Assembly: GCA_047634635.1 (NCBI GenBank)
Contig: JBLIIE010000011.1
Coordinates: 1 to 56,825, forward strand
Direction: 5' to 3'
Length of the DNA: 56,825 bases
Source of the DNA: Granulosicoccus sp047634635
GTDB taxonomy: Bacteria; Pseudomonadota; Gammaproteobacteria; Granulosicoccales; Granulosicoccaceae
Below are positions 14,481-23,333 of this stretch, in pieces; the first letter of the stretch is position 1, and each line of letters begins with the position of its first letter. The position numbers and the translations under genes were made by a program. The notes below the pieces were generated by a model. That model searched no databases. It saw nothing but the letters and a program-made list of their open reading frames with translations, and was not told where the DNA came from.

Positions 14481-15851
14481 ATGAAATCACTATTGAAGTC
14501 TGCCGTTGGGGCAGGCGTGGCCGTTGCATTATTTGCCGCTGGTAACGCTGGCGCTGCGGAACTGAAGTACACACCTGGAGAGGGCGGCTTCAGTTGGGGG
14601 AGTTATGAAGCACTTAAATCCATGGATTTAAGTGCTGAGCAAGTCACCGTATTCGGTCCTTGGTTGGGGGCTGAGCAGGTCGTCTTTGAAAGTGTGCTGG
14701 CGTATTTTGCCAAAGCAACCGGTGTAGACGTCAAATACTCTGGCTCTGATGCTTTTGAGCAACAAGTTGTGATTGACGCAGAAGCAGGCTCAGCACCAAA
14801 TATAGCGATTTTCCCTCAACCAGGTTTAGCTGCTGACATGGCTAAGCGTGGTTTTCTTGCTCCACTTGGCGACGACGAGGGTAATTGGATTAAAGATAAT
14901 TACTCGGCGGGCCAATCTTGGGTCGATCTCGCTACTTTCGAAAATGCCGCTGGCACTAGCGAACTCTTTGGAATTTTCTATCGAGTAGATCTGAAGTCTC
15001 TGGTTTGGTACTCGCCTGAGAATTTTGAAGATGCCGGATATGAGATTCCTGCCAGTATGGAAGAACTCAAAGCGTTGACAGATCAGATCGTTACTGATGG
15101 TGGAACCCCATGGTGTATCGGTCTGGGTTCTGGTGGGGCTACAGGTTGGCCTGCAACTGATTGGGTTGAAGACATGTTGCTGCGTACCCAGCCTGCAGAT
15201 GTCTACGACAAGTGGGTGACAAACGACATTGGTTTTAATGATGAGCGTATTGTCGCTGCGATAGAAGATTTCGGTTATTTTGCGCGTAACGATGATTACG
15301 TAGCGGGTGGAGCAGGAGCAGTCGCATCTACAGATTTTCGAGATAGCCCAAAAGGTCTGTTCTCTTCACCTCCACAATGCTACATGCATCGCCAAGCTTC
15401 ATTCATCCCGGCGTTCTTCCCTGAAGGCACAGAGGTAGGAGATGGTCTGGATGCGAATTTTTTCTACTTCCCTTCTTATGCAAGTAAAGATCTAGGCGCT
15501 CCAGTGCTCGGAGCCGGTACGCTGGTGACTATGACGAAAGAGAGTGTGGGTGCAAAAGCATTCATCGAGTTTCTCAAATCCCCCATCGCGCACGAATTAT
15601 GGATGGCACAGGGAGGCTTCCTGACGCCGCATGCGGGTGCCTCTACGGCAATGTATCAGTCCGATACACTTCGAGGTATGGGCGAGATCCTCTTAAATGC
15701 TACGACGTTCCGTTTCGATGGATCTGATCTGATGCCTGGTGCTGTTGGCGCAGGCTCTTTCTGGACTGGAATGGTTGATTATGCGGGTGGTAAGGATGCC
15801 GCTGAAGTGGGCCTGGCAATTCAGGAAAGCTGGGACACGATGAAGAAGTAA
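14481..15851 (+). CDS. aglE: Alpha-glucoside ABC transporter, substrate-binding protein
   Basis: A 456-residue periplasmic binding protein of the family-1 extracellular solute-binding type. It has a signal peptide (MKSLLKSAVGAGVAVALFAAGNAGA, about 25 residues). The mature part includes VTVFGPWLGAEQVVFESVLAYFAKATG, APNIAIFPQPGLAADMAKRG, LVWYSPENFEDAGYEIP and PWCIGLGSGGATGWPATDW. These fit AglE-type alpha-glucoside receptors better than MalE. The start at ATG 14481 is supported by AGGAG five bases upstream. It heads the transporter genes aglF, aglG and aglK and the glucosidase aglA. A hairpin directly after its stop (15865-15890) may protect its message, which would suit the higher amount of receptor usually needed relative to the permease. 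Substrate assignment follows from the locus as a whole. Confidence 0.88.
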   Translation: MKSLLKSAVGAGVAVALFAAGNAGAAELKYTPGEGGFSWGSYEALKSMDLSAEQVTVFGPWLGAEQVVFESVLAYFAKATGVDVKYSGSDAFEQQVVIDAEAGSAPNIAIFPQPGLAADMAKRGFLAPLGDDEGNWIKDNYSAGQSWVDLATFENAAGTSELFGIFYRVDLKSLVWYSPENFEDAGYEIPASMEELKALTDQIVTDGGTPWCIGLGSGGATGWPATDWVEDMLLRTQPADVYDKWVTNDIGFNDERIVAAIEDFGYFARNDDYVAGGAGAVASTDFRDSPKGLFSSPPQCYMHRQASFIPAFFPEGTEVGDGLDANFFYFPSYASKDLGAPVLGAGTLVTMTKESVGAKAFIEFLKSPIAHELWMAQGGFLTPHAGASTAMYQSDTLRGMGEILLNATTFRFDGSDLMPGAVGAGSFWTGMVDYAGGKDAAEVGLAIQESWDTMKK

Positions 15852-15864
15852 TGAATAAGGGCAA

Positions 15865-15890
15865 GGAGTGACAGCTTAGTCTGTCGCTCC
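15865..15890 (+). other. Stem-loop between aglE and aglF
   Basis: GGAGTGACAG (15865-15874) and CTGTCGCTCC (15881-15890) form a 10-bp stem (one G-U pair) with a six-base loop, 14 bases after the aglE stop. No T run follows, so it is more likely a partial attenuator or an RNA-stabilising hairpin than a full terminator. The remaining bases up to aglF (16007) show no clear promoter. Confidence 0.6.
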
Positions 15891-16006
15891 AATTCCGAAT
15901 ATGTAATTTTAGCTGAGTACACAGGGCGATCACTCTGATTGATAGTGCCCACCGCCTCATTCTCTATTGAGCCTAAACAACGTTCGGCGAAAGCCAGAGG
16001 ATATCC

Positions 16007-17014
16007 ATGCATCCAGCATTTCAAGCTGTTCTCACGATCATCATTGGTGTCGGCGGCTGTATTAGTTATTTTTATTTCTCCAATCAATTTCTGGATAAGG
16101 TTCTTTTCCCCGCAAAAGGACCCAATATCGCTCAAAATATCACTCGAGCTAATATGGTGCGGCCGTGGTTATTCTTGTTTCCAGCCATAGCCGCTTTAAG
16201 TGTCTATCTCGCGTATCCAGTTATTGAAACGCTGAGACTTTCCTTAACAGAGCGACTACCGGGTAATGAATCCCAATTCGTTGGTCTGAAAAATTATGGG
16301 CAGATGCTCAGGGATGATAAATTCTGGGAGGCCCTGAAAAACAATTTACTATGGCTGCTTGTGGTTCCTGCCTTGTCCACGGTTTTTGGATTGATAGCCG
16401 CTCAATTGTCCGATCGTGTGCGGTGGGGCAACATTGCCAAATCTTTGATCTTCATGCCTATGGCAATCTCCTTCGTTGGTGCTGCCGTTATCTGGAAGCT
16501 GGTTTACGACACACGACCCATCGATCAGGATCAGATTGGTGTGTTGAACGCACTGTACCTGTTCTTTGGCGGGACCGAACCTCAGCAGTGGTTGACCCAT
16601 ATCCCCTCGAACAGCTTCTACCTGATGGCTGTGTTGGTCTGGATACAAACTGGCTTTGCCATGGTTATTTTATCTGCGGCATTGCGTGGTATTCCTGAAG
16701 AAACGGTAGAGGCTGCGATTGTTGATGGTGCAAATCCGTTTCAGGTTTTCTTTAAAATAAAAGTGCCTCAGATAATGGGCACCATAGTCGTTGTATGGAC
16801 CACTATCACCATTGTTGTCTTGAAAGTCTTTGACATTGTTTATGCGATGACCAACGGGCAATGGGAAACTCAGGTTCTAGCGAACTACATGTACGATAAA
16901 ATGTTCCGTGCTGGTGACTGGGGGGTAGGGTCGGCTAGTGCAATGATCATCATGTTGTTGGTATCCCCTATATTGGTATGGAATGTCTACAACGTGCGCA
17001 AGGAGATGCAGTAA
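16007..17014 (+). CDS. aglF: Alpha-glucoside ABC transporter permease AglF
   Basis: A 335-residue inner-membrane permease of the MalF/UgpA class. Helices are visible near residues 9-26, 53-75, 112-135, 150-165, 205-225, 262-285 and 305-325. The EAA loop that contacts the ATPase is RGIPEETVEAAIVDGANPF. The long N-terminal extension with an extra helix before the core (starting at about residue 45) is usual for this group. The start is supported by GAGG six bases before ATG 16007. Its stop overlaps the start of aglG (TAATG at 17012-17016), indicating translational coupling. It pairs with AglG to form the channel and couples to AglK. Confidence 0.9.
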   Translation: MHPAFQAVLTIIIGVGGCISYFYFSNQFLDKVLFPAKGPNIAQNITRANMVRPWLFLFPAIAALSVYLAYPVIETLRLSLTERLPGNESQFVGLKNYGQMLRDDKFWEALKNNLLWLLVVPALSTVFGLIAAQLSDRVRWGNIAKSLIFMPMAISFVGAAVIWKLVYDTRPIDQDQIGVLNALYLFFGGTEPQQWLTHIPSNSFYLMAVLVWIQTGFAMVILSAALRGIPEETVEAAIVDGANPFQVFFKIKVPQIMGTIVVVWTTITIVVLKVFDIVYAMTNGQWETQVLANYMYDKMFRAGDWGVGSASAMIIMLLVSPILVWNVYNVRKEMQ

Positions 17015-18162
17015 TGGCTAGTATCGCTGGCACGAAATCAAGTTTAACGTGGGCAGTTCATTTGTCATTAGCGGCTATGGTGCTGTTGTGGCTATTCCCG
17101 ACAACAGGGCTACTTGTATCGTCTTTTCGCTCGGCTGATCAGATCGCAACTAGTGGTTGGTGGAATTCCATGACGCCGTCAGAGCAGAACCTGACGTTAA
17201 GAACCGACGCGCCAGAAACGCAGGTCAACGTTAATGGAGAGTTTTTGATTGAAGGTAATCTGTTTGGTGATAAACCCGAAGCGCAGATATCGGTTTGGGG
17301 AACTACATCCCGATCAATTGATGATTACGTGGCGGGTGACACAGCGACATTAAAAAAGGGTGGCGTTATCACTGTTGAAGAAAATGGTGATTATAAGATG
17401 CTCAGTGACGAAGCATTTTCGGGCAAACGAGGTCAGAGAGTGTTTGCCACAGCAACGACACCACCAGAATTCACGTTCAGAAATTATCAATTTGTGTTGT
17501 TCGATCCGTCGAATCGTGAGGGTTTGGCCAAGGCCTTTTTTAACACGCTAACCGTGACCATTCCAGCCACCATCATTCCCATTCTGGTGGCAGCATTTGC
17601 CGCCTATGCCTTAGCGTGGATGGATTTTCCAGGACGAGCTGTGCTGGTTGCACTGGTTGTGGGGTTATTGGTTGTGCCATTGCAGTTGGCCCTCATCCCG
17701 TTGCTTAAATTACATAATGAAATTGGAATTGGTAAAGGTTATCTGGGAGCATGGTTAGCGCATACAGGGTTTGGATTGCCATTGGCGATTTATCTATTGC
17801 GCAATTATATGGTGGGTTTACCACGTGACATCATCGAAAACGCGAAGGTAGACGGTGCAACTGATTTTCAAATTTTTACAAAAATTATTCTACCGTTATC
17901 GTTTCCAGCTTTAGCCTCATTTGCCATCTTCCAGTTTCTATGGACTTGGAACGATCTGTTGGTCGCGTTGGTATTTCTGATTGATTCCACCGGTGATACA
18001 ACCGTCATGACCAAGCAGATCGTTGAGCTGCTGGGAACTCGTGGTGGTAATTGGGAAATCTTGGCTACGTCTGCATTTGTATCCATTGCTGTGCCGCTAG
18101 CCGTATTCTTTGCGATGCAAAAGTATCTGGTACGTGGTCTGCTGGCCGGATCAGTGAAATAG
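17014..18162 (+). CDS. aglG: Alpha-glucoside ABC transporter permease AglG
   Basis: A 382-residue permease of the MalG class. After the first helix (about residues 14-34) comes an unusually long, polar periplasmic loop of about 130 residues (NVNGEFLIEGNLFGDKP, DYVAGDTATLKKGG, FSGKRGQRVF) before the standard core. The core carries the EAA loop LPRDIIENAKVDGATDFQ. This loop is a feature of AglG-type permeases and separates them from MalG. AGGAG lies eight bases before ATG 17014; the frame is open upstream inside aglF but without support. It is followed by aglK after 13 bases. Confidence 0.9.
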   Translation: MASIAGTKSSLTWAVHLSLAAMVLLWLFPTTGLLVSSFRSADQIATSGWWNSMTPSEQNLTLRTDAPETQVNVNGEFLIEGNLFGDKPEAQISVWGTTSRSIDDYVAGDTATLKKGGVITVEENGDYKMLSDEAFSGKRGQRVFATATTPPEFTFRNYQFVLFDPSNREGLAKAFFNTLTVTIPATIIPILVAAFAAYALAWMDFPGRAVLVALVVGLLVVPLQLALIPLLKLHNEIGIGKGYLGAWLAHTGFGLPLAIYLLRNYMVGLPRDIIENAKVDGATDFQIFTKIILPLSFPALASFAIFQFLWTWNDLLVALVFLIDSTGDTTVMTKQIVELLGTRGGNWEILATSAFVSIAVPLAVFFAMQKYLVRGLLAGSVK

Positions 18163-18175
18163 GAGAGCCGAAAAT

Positions 18176-19273
18176 ATGACAAATCTTAAGCTGACCAATA
18201 TTGCAAAAACGTACGGTGAAAACATCGACGTTTTAAAAAATATCAATTTGGATATAAAAACTGGCGAGCTTATCGTCTTTGTGGGGCCTTCAGGGTGCGG
18301 GAAATCCACATTGCTCCGAATGATTGCTGGTCTAGAAACCATTACTGATGGTGAATTCACTATTGATGGGCAACGAATGAATGAAATGCCGCCGGCGCAA
18401 CGCGGTATCGCGATGGTCTTTCAGTCTTACGCCTTGTACCCTCATATGACGGTTAGAGATAATATGGCTTTTGCGTTGAAGCTTGCCAAAAAGACTCCGA
18501 AAGAAATTGACGAAGCTATAACCAGAGTTGCTGATAAGCTGCAACTAACCGAATACTTAGATCGTCTACCAAAGGCCCTATCGGGAGGCCAGAGACAACG
18601 AGTTGCCATTGGGCGTTCAATTGTGCGAAATCCCAAGGTTTATTTGTTTGACGAACCGTTGTCTAATCTAGACGCCGCATTGCGAGTAGCTACTCGTATC
18701 GAGATAGCGCAGCTCAAAGAAAGCATGCCGGAATCAACTATGGTCTACGTGACACATGATCAAGTTGAAGCAATGACATTGGCCACGCGAATAGTTGTTC
18801 TTGCGAATCAGGGCATTGCTCAAGTAGGTACGCCTCTGGATCTCTATGAACGACCTGAAAACGAATTTGTAGCCCAGTTTATTGGCTCTCCTGCAATGAA
18901 CCTACTGAGTGGCAAGGTGGTTGAAACTGGAGCTATTACTAAGGTTAGTGTCGATCATGGTAAAGGGGTGATCGAGGCGAATGTTGCTACAACTTCAGAC
19001 ATGAAGGGGGCTGTTGTCAATGTTGGGATACGGCCAGAGGACATGCTCCGTGAAGCGAGTGAGAACTACGCATTCGAAAGCATAGTAGAAATTTCTGAAG
19101 CTCTAGGTGAAGTCACTCAAGTCTATTTCCAGCGTCAAACACCAGAAAGTTCGCCGGTCATTGCAAAATTACCCGGTATACACCTTAACGTTCGATCGCA
19201 AACCATGCGTTTGTCTGCAGACCCGGCTAAAGTTCACTTGTTTGCAAACGGCAGGTCCTTGCTATACCCATAA
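18176..19273 (+). CDS. aglK: Alpha-glucoside ABC transporter ATP-binding protein
   Basis: A 365-residue MalK/UgpC-type ATPase. Walker A is GPSGCGKST, the Q-loop is FQSYALYPHM, the signature is LSGGQRQRVA, Walker B is VYLFDEPLSNLDA, and the H-loop is YVTHDQVEAMTLA. The C-terminal ~130 residues form the OB-type regulatory domain (FIGSPAMNLLSGKV, VGIRPEDM). A ribosome site AGGAG lies ten bases before ATG 18176. It energises the AglF-AglG channel. The 188 bases to aglA (19274-19461) contain a short GCCTA/TAGGC repeat near 19340 but no convincing terminator or promoter. Confidence 0.93.
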   Translation: MTNLKLTNIAKTYGENIDVLKNINLDIKTGELIVFVGPSGCGKSTLLRMIAGLETITDGEFTIDGQRMNEMPPAQRGIAMVFQSYALYPHMTVRDNMAFALKLAKKTPKEIDEAITRVADKLQLTEYLDRLPKALSGGQRQRVAIGRSIVRNPKVYLFDEPLSNLDAALRVATRIEIAQLKESMPESTMVYVTHDQVEAMTLATRIVVLANQGIAQVGTPLDLYERPENEFVAQFIGSPAMNLLSGKVVETGAITKVSVDHGKGVIEANVATTSDMKGAVVNVGIRPEDMLREASENYAFESIVEISEALGEVTQVYFQRQTPESSPVIAKLPGIHLNVRSQTMRLSADPAKVHLFANGRSLLYP

Positions 19274-19461
19274 GCCAGGGGCCTGTGTGGGCCTAAGGCA
19301 GTCCATGGGATTTCTTTCGCTCGAGAGTTTCTTGTTGGCTGCCTAAGCTGGGTAGGCTTCCATGTGTAGTTTTATAAATCTTCAAAAAACAAGTAACGAT
19401 GTTGGACCTGTGGTTTTACATTCGTGATTTTTATTGACACTAAACATATTCAAGCTTTCAC

Positions 19462-21129
19462 ATGATAGTTACTCCGAACATTGAGTCTGGTGCGCTTCCA
19501 GTTGTAGACAAAGACTGGTGGCGTGGTGCTGTGATCTACCAGATTTATCCTCGCTCTTATCAAGATTCTAACCAAGATGGTATCGGTGATCTTCCAGGTA
19601 TAACCCAGCGTCTTGAATACATTGCTAGGCTAGGTGCCGATGCTATTTGGATATCTCCATTCTTTAAATCACCCATGAAAGATTTTGGATACGACGTATC
19701 TGATTACAGAGATATTGATCCTATGTTTGGTGACTTGGCAGCATTCGATGTGATGGTTGCACGAGCGCATGAACTTGGGATTAAAGTGATTATTGATTTG
19801 GTGCTATCTCACACTTCTGATCAACATGAATGGTTTGAACAATCTTGTGCCAGTCGTGACAATGAGCGACATGATTGGTACGTATGGGCTGATGCTAAGC
19901 CCGATGGTGGACCTCCTAACAATTGGCTATCCATATTTGGTGGGCCTGGTTGGTCTTGGCATTCCACGCGTTGCCAGTACTATCAGCATAACTTCCTCAA
20001 CTCGCAGCCAGATTTAAATTTCCACAACCTGGCAGTTCAGGATGCTCTTCTTGATGTAACTCGATTTTGGCTAGACCGAGGTGTCGATGGGTTCCGCCTG
20101 GATACCATTAATTTTTATTTTTGCGATAAAGAGCTTCGTAATAACCCTGCATTACCGGTAGAGCTCAGAAATGCGGAAATTGCACCAGAAGTTAATCCCT
20201 ACAACCATCAAAATCACCTTTACGACAAAAACCGACCAGAAAATCTTGCCTTTCTCGAACGCTATAGGGCGTTGTTGGATGAGTATCCAGCGGCAACTGC
20301 AGTAGGTGAGGTTGGTGATGCGCAGTACGGTATGCAAATTCTTCAGGATTACACGAGAAACGATACGCGCGTACATATGTGCTACACCTTTGACTTCCTG
20401 TCTGGGGACCGTCCTACCGCTGCGCGGGTGGCGGATGTCATGGGGAAGTTTCAAGCTGATGCTGCCGATAGCTGGGTGTGTTGGGCGTTTTCAAATCATG
20501 ATGTTGTAAGGCACGCAACGCGATGGCAGCTACCTGAAGAACATACCCTTCAGCATCTTAAGATGCTCGCATCTTTGCTGATGTCCTTGAGAGGTTCCGT
20601 TTGTGTCTATCAGGGCGAAGAATTAGGACTGACTGAAGCAGAAATTCCGTTTGAGCGAATTCAGGATCCATACGGTATTTCGTTCTGGCCTAAATTCAAA
20701 GGCCGTGATGGCTGTAGAACTCCGATGGTTTGGGAAAACGAACCGGAGTTTGGCGGGTTTTCATCGGTTGAACCGTGGCTGCCTATTCCCCATGAGCATA
20801 CCGTACTAGCGGTATCCGAGCAGGTGGCGGTCGACAGTAGCTTGCTCGAACATTATCGAAGATTCCTGAATTTACGTAAACGCTTCTTGCCGTTGGTTAA
20901 GGGCTCAATGGAAGATATTCAGGTCTCTGGCGATATGCTGACGTTCGTCAGAAAATATGGCAACGAAGCTGTGTATTGCGCATTCAATATGGGAGAAGAC
21001 ATTGGTACTTGTGATTTACCTGAACATTTCGAGTTAAATGAAATTGAGGGGCATGGCTTTACGCAAGTTTTGAATGGCCGAAATTTAACAGTACAACCAT
21101 TTCATGCGGCCTATGTGCAATTGGGCTAG
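19462..21129 (+). CDS. aglA: Alpha-glucosidase, GH13 family
   Basis: A 555-residue cytoplasmic alpha-glucosidase (no signal peptide) that should hydrolyse the alpha-glucosides brought in by AglEFGK. GH13 regions are visible: WRGAVIYQIYPRSYQDSNQDGIGDLPGI cut into the first strand and loop, DLVLSHTS (region I), GVDGFRLD with nucleophile Asp214 (region II), AVGEVGD with acid/base Glu283 (region III), and FSNHDVVR with Asp347 (region IV). The aromatic C-terminal beta domain follows. Length and motifs fit oligo-1,6-/alpha-glucosidases of the AglA group. ATG 19462 lacks a visible Shine-Dalgarno, so the exact start is less certain; the conserved part begins at about residue 19. It closes the agl operon after a 188-base gap. 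Confidence 0.92.
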   Translation: MIVTPNIESGALPVVDKDWWRGAVIYQIYPRSYQDSNQDGIGDLPGITQRLEYIARLGADAIWISPFFKSPMKDFGYDVSDYRDIDPMFGDLAAFDVMVARAHELGIKVIIDLVLSHTSDQHEWFEQSCASRDNERHDWYVWADAKPDGGPPNNWLSIFGGPGWSWHSTRCQYYQHNFLNSQPDLNFHNLAVQDALLDVTRFWLDRGVDGFRLDTINFYFCDKELRNNPALPVELRNAEIAPEVNPYNHQNHLYDKNRPENLAFLERYRALLDEYPAATAVGEVGDAQYGMQILQDYTRNDTRVHMCYTFDFLSGDRPTAARVADVMGKFQADAADSWVCWAFSNHDVVRHATRWQLPEEHTLQHLKMLASLLMSLRGSVCVYQGEELGLTEAEIPFERIQDPYGISFWPKFKGRDGCRTPMVWENEPEFGGFSSVEPWLPIPHEHTVLAVSEQVAVDSSLLEHYRRFLNLRKRFLPLVKGSMEDIQVSGDMLTFVRKYGNEAVYCAFNMGEDIGTCDLPEHFELNEIEGHGFTQVLNGRNLTVQPFHAAYVQLG

Positions 21130-21161
21130 GGCGACTCCGCTCTGATGTTTATAGATTATGC

Positions 21162-21983
21162 TCACCCATCAACAAGCGCCTGTAACAAACTTCCGCAATC
21201 ACCCTGAATGTTCAGAGTAACAAAATCATCTGCACGAGTTTTACCATTATTGATGATGACAATAGGTTGGTTTCTCTTTTGAGCATCTCGACAAAACCTG
21301 AATCCTGAATACACCATTAGTGATGAGCCTGCTACTAGCAGTGCATCGGAATCACGTAGCGCGTCAATCGATTTTTGAACGGTACTTTTATCAACGTTCT
21401 CACCAAAGAAAACGACATCTGGCTTTAAAAGACCGTTGCATATCGTGCAGTCTGGAACATTCATAGTCTCCAAATGTTCCACTTCCAAATCGGCATCACC
21501 GTCGGGTGCATGCTGAGCCGTTAAGTTGCTTAGCCATGGGTTGGATAAGATAAGTCGTTGCTGATATTCATCGCGATCCTCTCTGTGTCCACACTTTAGA
21601 CAGCTGACGGTTGCCAGCACGCCATGAAGATCAATAACGTTTCGATGGCCAGCCTTCTGATGAAGTCGATCAACGTTCTGAGTTACCAGCAGCGACAACT
21701 GATTGTTTTCTTCGAGTGATCTGAGAGCATGATGAGCCCTATTAGGTTCCGCCCGATTGAAATTTGGCCACCCTACTGAGCTTCTAGCCCAGTATCGTTT
21801 TCTGGCAAGTTCATCGTTGATGAATGTTTGGCCTGTTATCGGTTGCTTTCGCTTCCACTCTCCGTTGGAATCACGATAATCGCCCAGGCCTGATGCTGTG
21901 CTGCATCCTGCACCTGTAAGCACAAAAAGGCGTGGATGCTTATCAACAAAGGCTGCTAGCTGTTGAACTTGCTGATCAGTCAT
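21162..21983 (-). CDS. NAD-dependent protein deacetylase, Sir2 family (SIRT4-like)
   Basis: A 273-residue sirtuin that uses NAD+ to remove acyl groups from lysines. Motifs are GAGCSTASGLGDYRD (residues 24-38), TQNVDRLH (101-108), the catalytic His120 in DLHG, four zinc-binding cysteines (128, 131, 179, 182), KPDVVFFGE, GSSLMVYSG and a final NIQGDCGSLL. The pattern GxGxxDYRD and the Asn-rich ends point to the class II (SIRT4-type) group rather than the CobB type. Its ATG at 21983 lies ten bases after the LEA-like gene, so rsmE, the LEA-like gene and this gene probably form one operon. The preferred acyl group cannot be read from the sequence. Confidence 0.92.
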   Translation of the reverse strand: MTDQQVQQLAAFVDKHPRLFVLTGAGCSTASGLGDYRDSNGEWKRKQPITGQTFINDELARKRYWARSSVGWPNFNRAEPNRAHHALRSLEENNQLSLLVTQNVDRLHQKAGHRNVIDLHGVLATVSCLKCGHREDRDEYQQRLILSNPWLSNLTAQHAPDGDADLEVEHLETMNVPDCTICNGLLKPDVVFFGENVDKSTVQKSIDALRDSDALLVAGSSLMVYSGFRFCRDAQKRNQPIVIINNGKTRADDFVTLNIQGDCGSLLQALVDG

Positions 21984-21993
21984 TTATGCAACT

Positions 21994-22470
21994 TCATTGA
22001 ATTGGTTTGCTGCTGACTTTACCTTCCGTATTGAAAGGAATTTTCAATGGCCAGTTGGTAAGCTTAACGAAACCCTTTACGTCATACTTCACGTTGCCGG
22101 TGTTCTTTGAATTCAATGACAAAAATTGGCCTAAAATTCGCTGAAAGCGTGCAGTAACTATAATCTCCACAACGGCATTGCCATTTGCAGGTAGTGTGAC
22201 TGGTTCATTACTAATACCTTGGGCGACTTCCTTGTTTTCCAAATTCGCAACAAATGATAACGTCTGGATGGGTAGATCGTAGGGGTTAGGGTTATTAACT
22301 TCCAGTTGAAATGCCAGTTCCTGTTTTGAGAAACCAAGCTTCAGTGGTTTGACAGATTTTAAAGTTACGGTGGGTGCAATTGGCGCACTTGATGGAATGT
22401 TGGCACAGGATGCTAAACCCATCAGGAGTATCACGTTCGCAACTATGTTTATTAGTCTGGGCTTCTTCAT
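21994..22470 (-). CDS. LEA14-like (type 2) lipoprotein
   Basis: A 158-residue protein with a lipoprotein signal (MKKPRLINIVANVILLMGLASC, lipobox LASC, Cys22) followed by one late-embryogenesis-abundant type 2 / WHy domain: PTVTLKSVKPLKLG, LAFQLEVNNPNPYDLPI, LSFVANLEN, VTLPANGNAVVEI and a closing beta strand PLKIPFNTEG. Such domains have an immunoglobulin-like fold and are linked to desiccation or stress responses in some organisms; the bacterial role is unclear. It should be anchored in a cell membrane facing the periplasm. Its start overlaps the rsmE stop by four bases (ATGA, 22467-22470). Confidence 0.88.
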   Translation of the reverse strand: MKKPRLINIVANVILLMGLASCANIPSSAPIAPTVTLKSVKPLKLGFSKQELAFQLEVNNPNPYDLPIQTLSFVANLENKEVAQGISNEPVTLPANGNAVVEIIVTARFQRILGQFLSLNSKNTGNVKYDVKGFVKLTNWPLKIPFNTEGKVSSKPIQ

Positions 22471-23288
22471 AATCTTAGTTGCCTCAAGTCTCCTAACATC
22501 GATTGCATCACGGCTATACAGGCAGGACCAGCAGTTTCAGTTCTAAGAATGCGATTTCCAAATTGAACGCTTTGAACACCGGTTGAGATAGCACAATTAA
22601 TTTCATCTGCATCGAACCCACTCTCTGGCCCAATAACGAGAGCGCACGAACTGAGCAATCGAGTTTGAGTCGATAGGTGTGCAGCGAGTGTATTGTCGGC
22701 ATGAGGGGACAGAATATAATCGATTCTTTGCGTTGACGGGTCTAAACTGATCGTGTCGCGCTCACTAGCAGCATTCTCCAACCAATGTATCAGTCCAACA
22801 GGTGTCCCAAGTATTGGAACTGTCGCACGACCGCTTTGTTCGCAGGCGCTGATGATGATGTTGTTCCAGTGCGTTCTTTTTTTCTCTATCCGTTGTTCGT
22901 CTAAAGGCTTAGCAGAGTGGTGACTATAGACGGGTTGTATATGAGTGACGCCCAACTCGACAGACTGCCGCAGACAAGTGTCCATTCGATCACCACGAGA
23001 AATTGCCTGGACAAGAATTAACGATAAGGGTGATTCAGTATTGGCTTTGTTGCGCTCTTCAATTGTTAGTTGAGCACGCTTGCCAGGTGTTCTTTGGCCG
23101 CTGCTAGTGACCGTAGCTGCGTAGTTGTAACCGTCGCCATTGAATAACTCAATACGGTCTTGTTCCTTCGTGCGCATCACTGTTACCAGATGATGGCTAG
23201 CTTTTTTTGACAGTTGAAGCTCAGTGTGGGCATGTAACTCCCCATCGTGGAAAAAGCGAGGCGTTCTCGCGCTGCGGCTTGTCTTCAC
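22467..23288 (-). CDS. rsmE: 16S rRNA (uracil-1498-N3)-methyltransferase RsmE
   Basis: A SPOUT-class enzyme that methylates U1498 in 16S rRNA. Marks are an N-terminal PUA-like part (HHLVTVMRTKEQDRIELFNG), LVQAISRGDRMD, SVELGVTHIQPVYSHHS, ACEQSGRATVP, the knot motif LVIGPESGFDADEI and GNRILRTETAGPACI. The length of 273 residues is slightly above the usual ~243, partly because of an inserted stretch around LSTQTRLLSSC. GTG 23288 is used as the start; no ribosome site is evident and the first ~10 residues are not conserved, so the true start may be a little different. It lies 45 bases after dnaG on the same strand. Confidence 0.93.
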   Translation of the reverse strand: MKTSRSARTPRFFHDGELHAHTELQLSKKASHHLVTVMRTKEQDRIELFNGDGYNYAATVTSSGQRTPGKRAQLTIEERNKANTESPLSLILVQAISRGDRMDTCLRQSVELGVTHIQPVYSHHSAKPLDEQRIEKKRTHWNNIIISACEQSGRATVPILGTPVGLIHWLENAASERDTISLDPSTQRIDYILSPHADNTLAAHLSTQTRLLSSCALVIGPESGFDADEINCAISTGVQSVQFGNRILRTETAGPACIAVMQSMLGDLRQLRL

Positions 23289-23333
23289 AGGGCTAATCTT
23301 GTGTGTGAGAGGAATAGAGTCATGCGTTGATGG

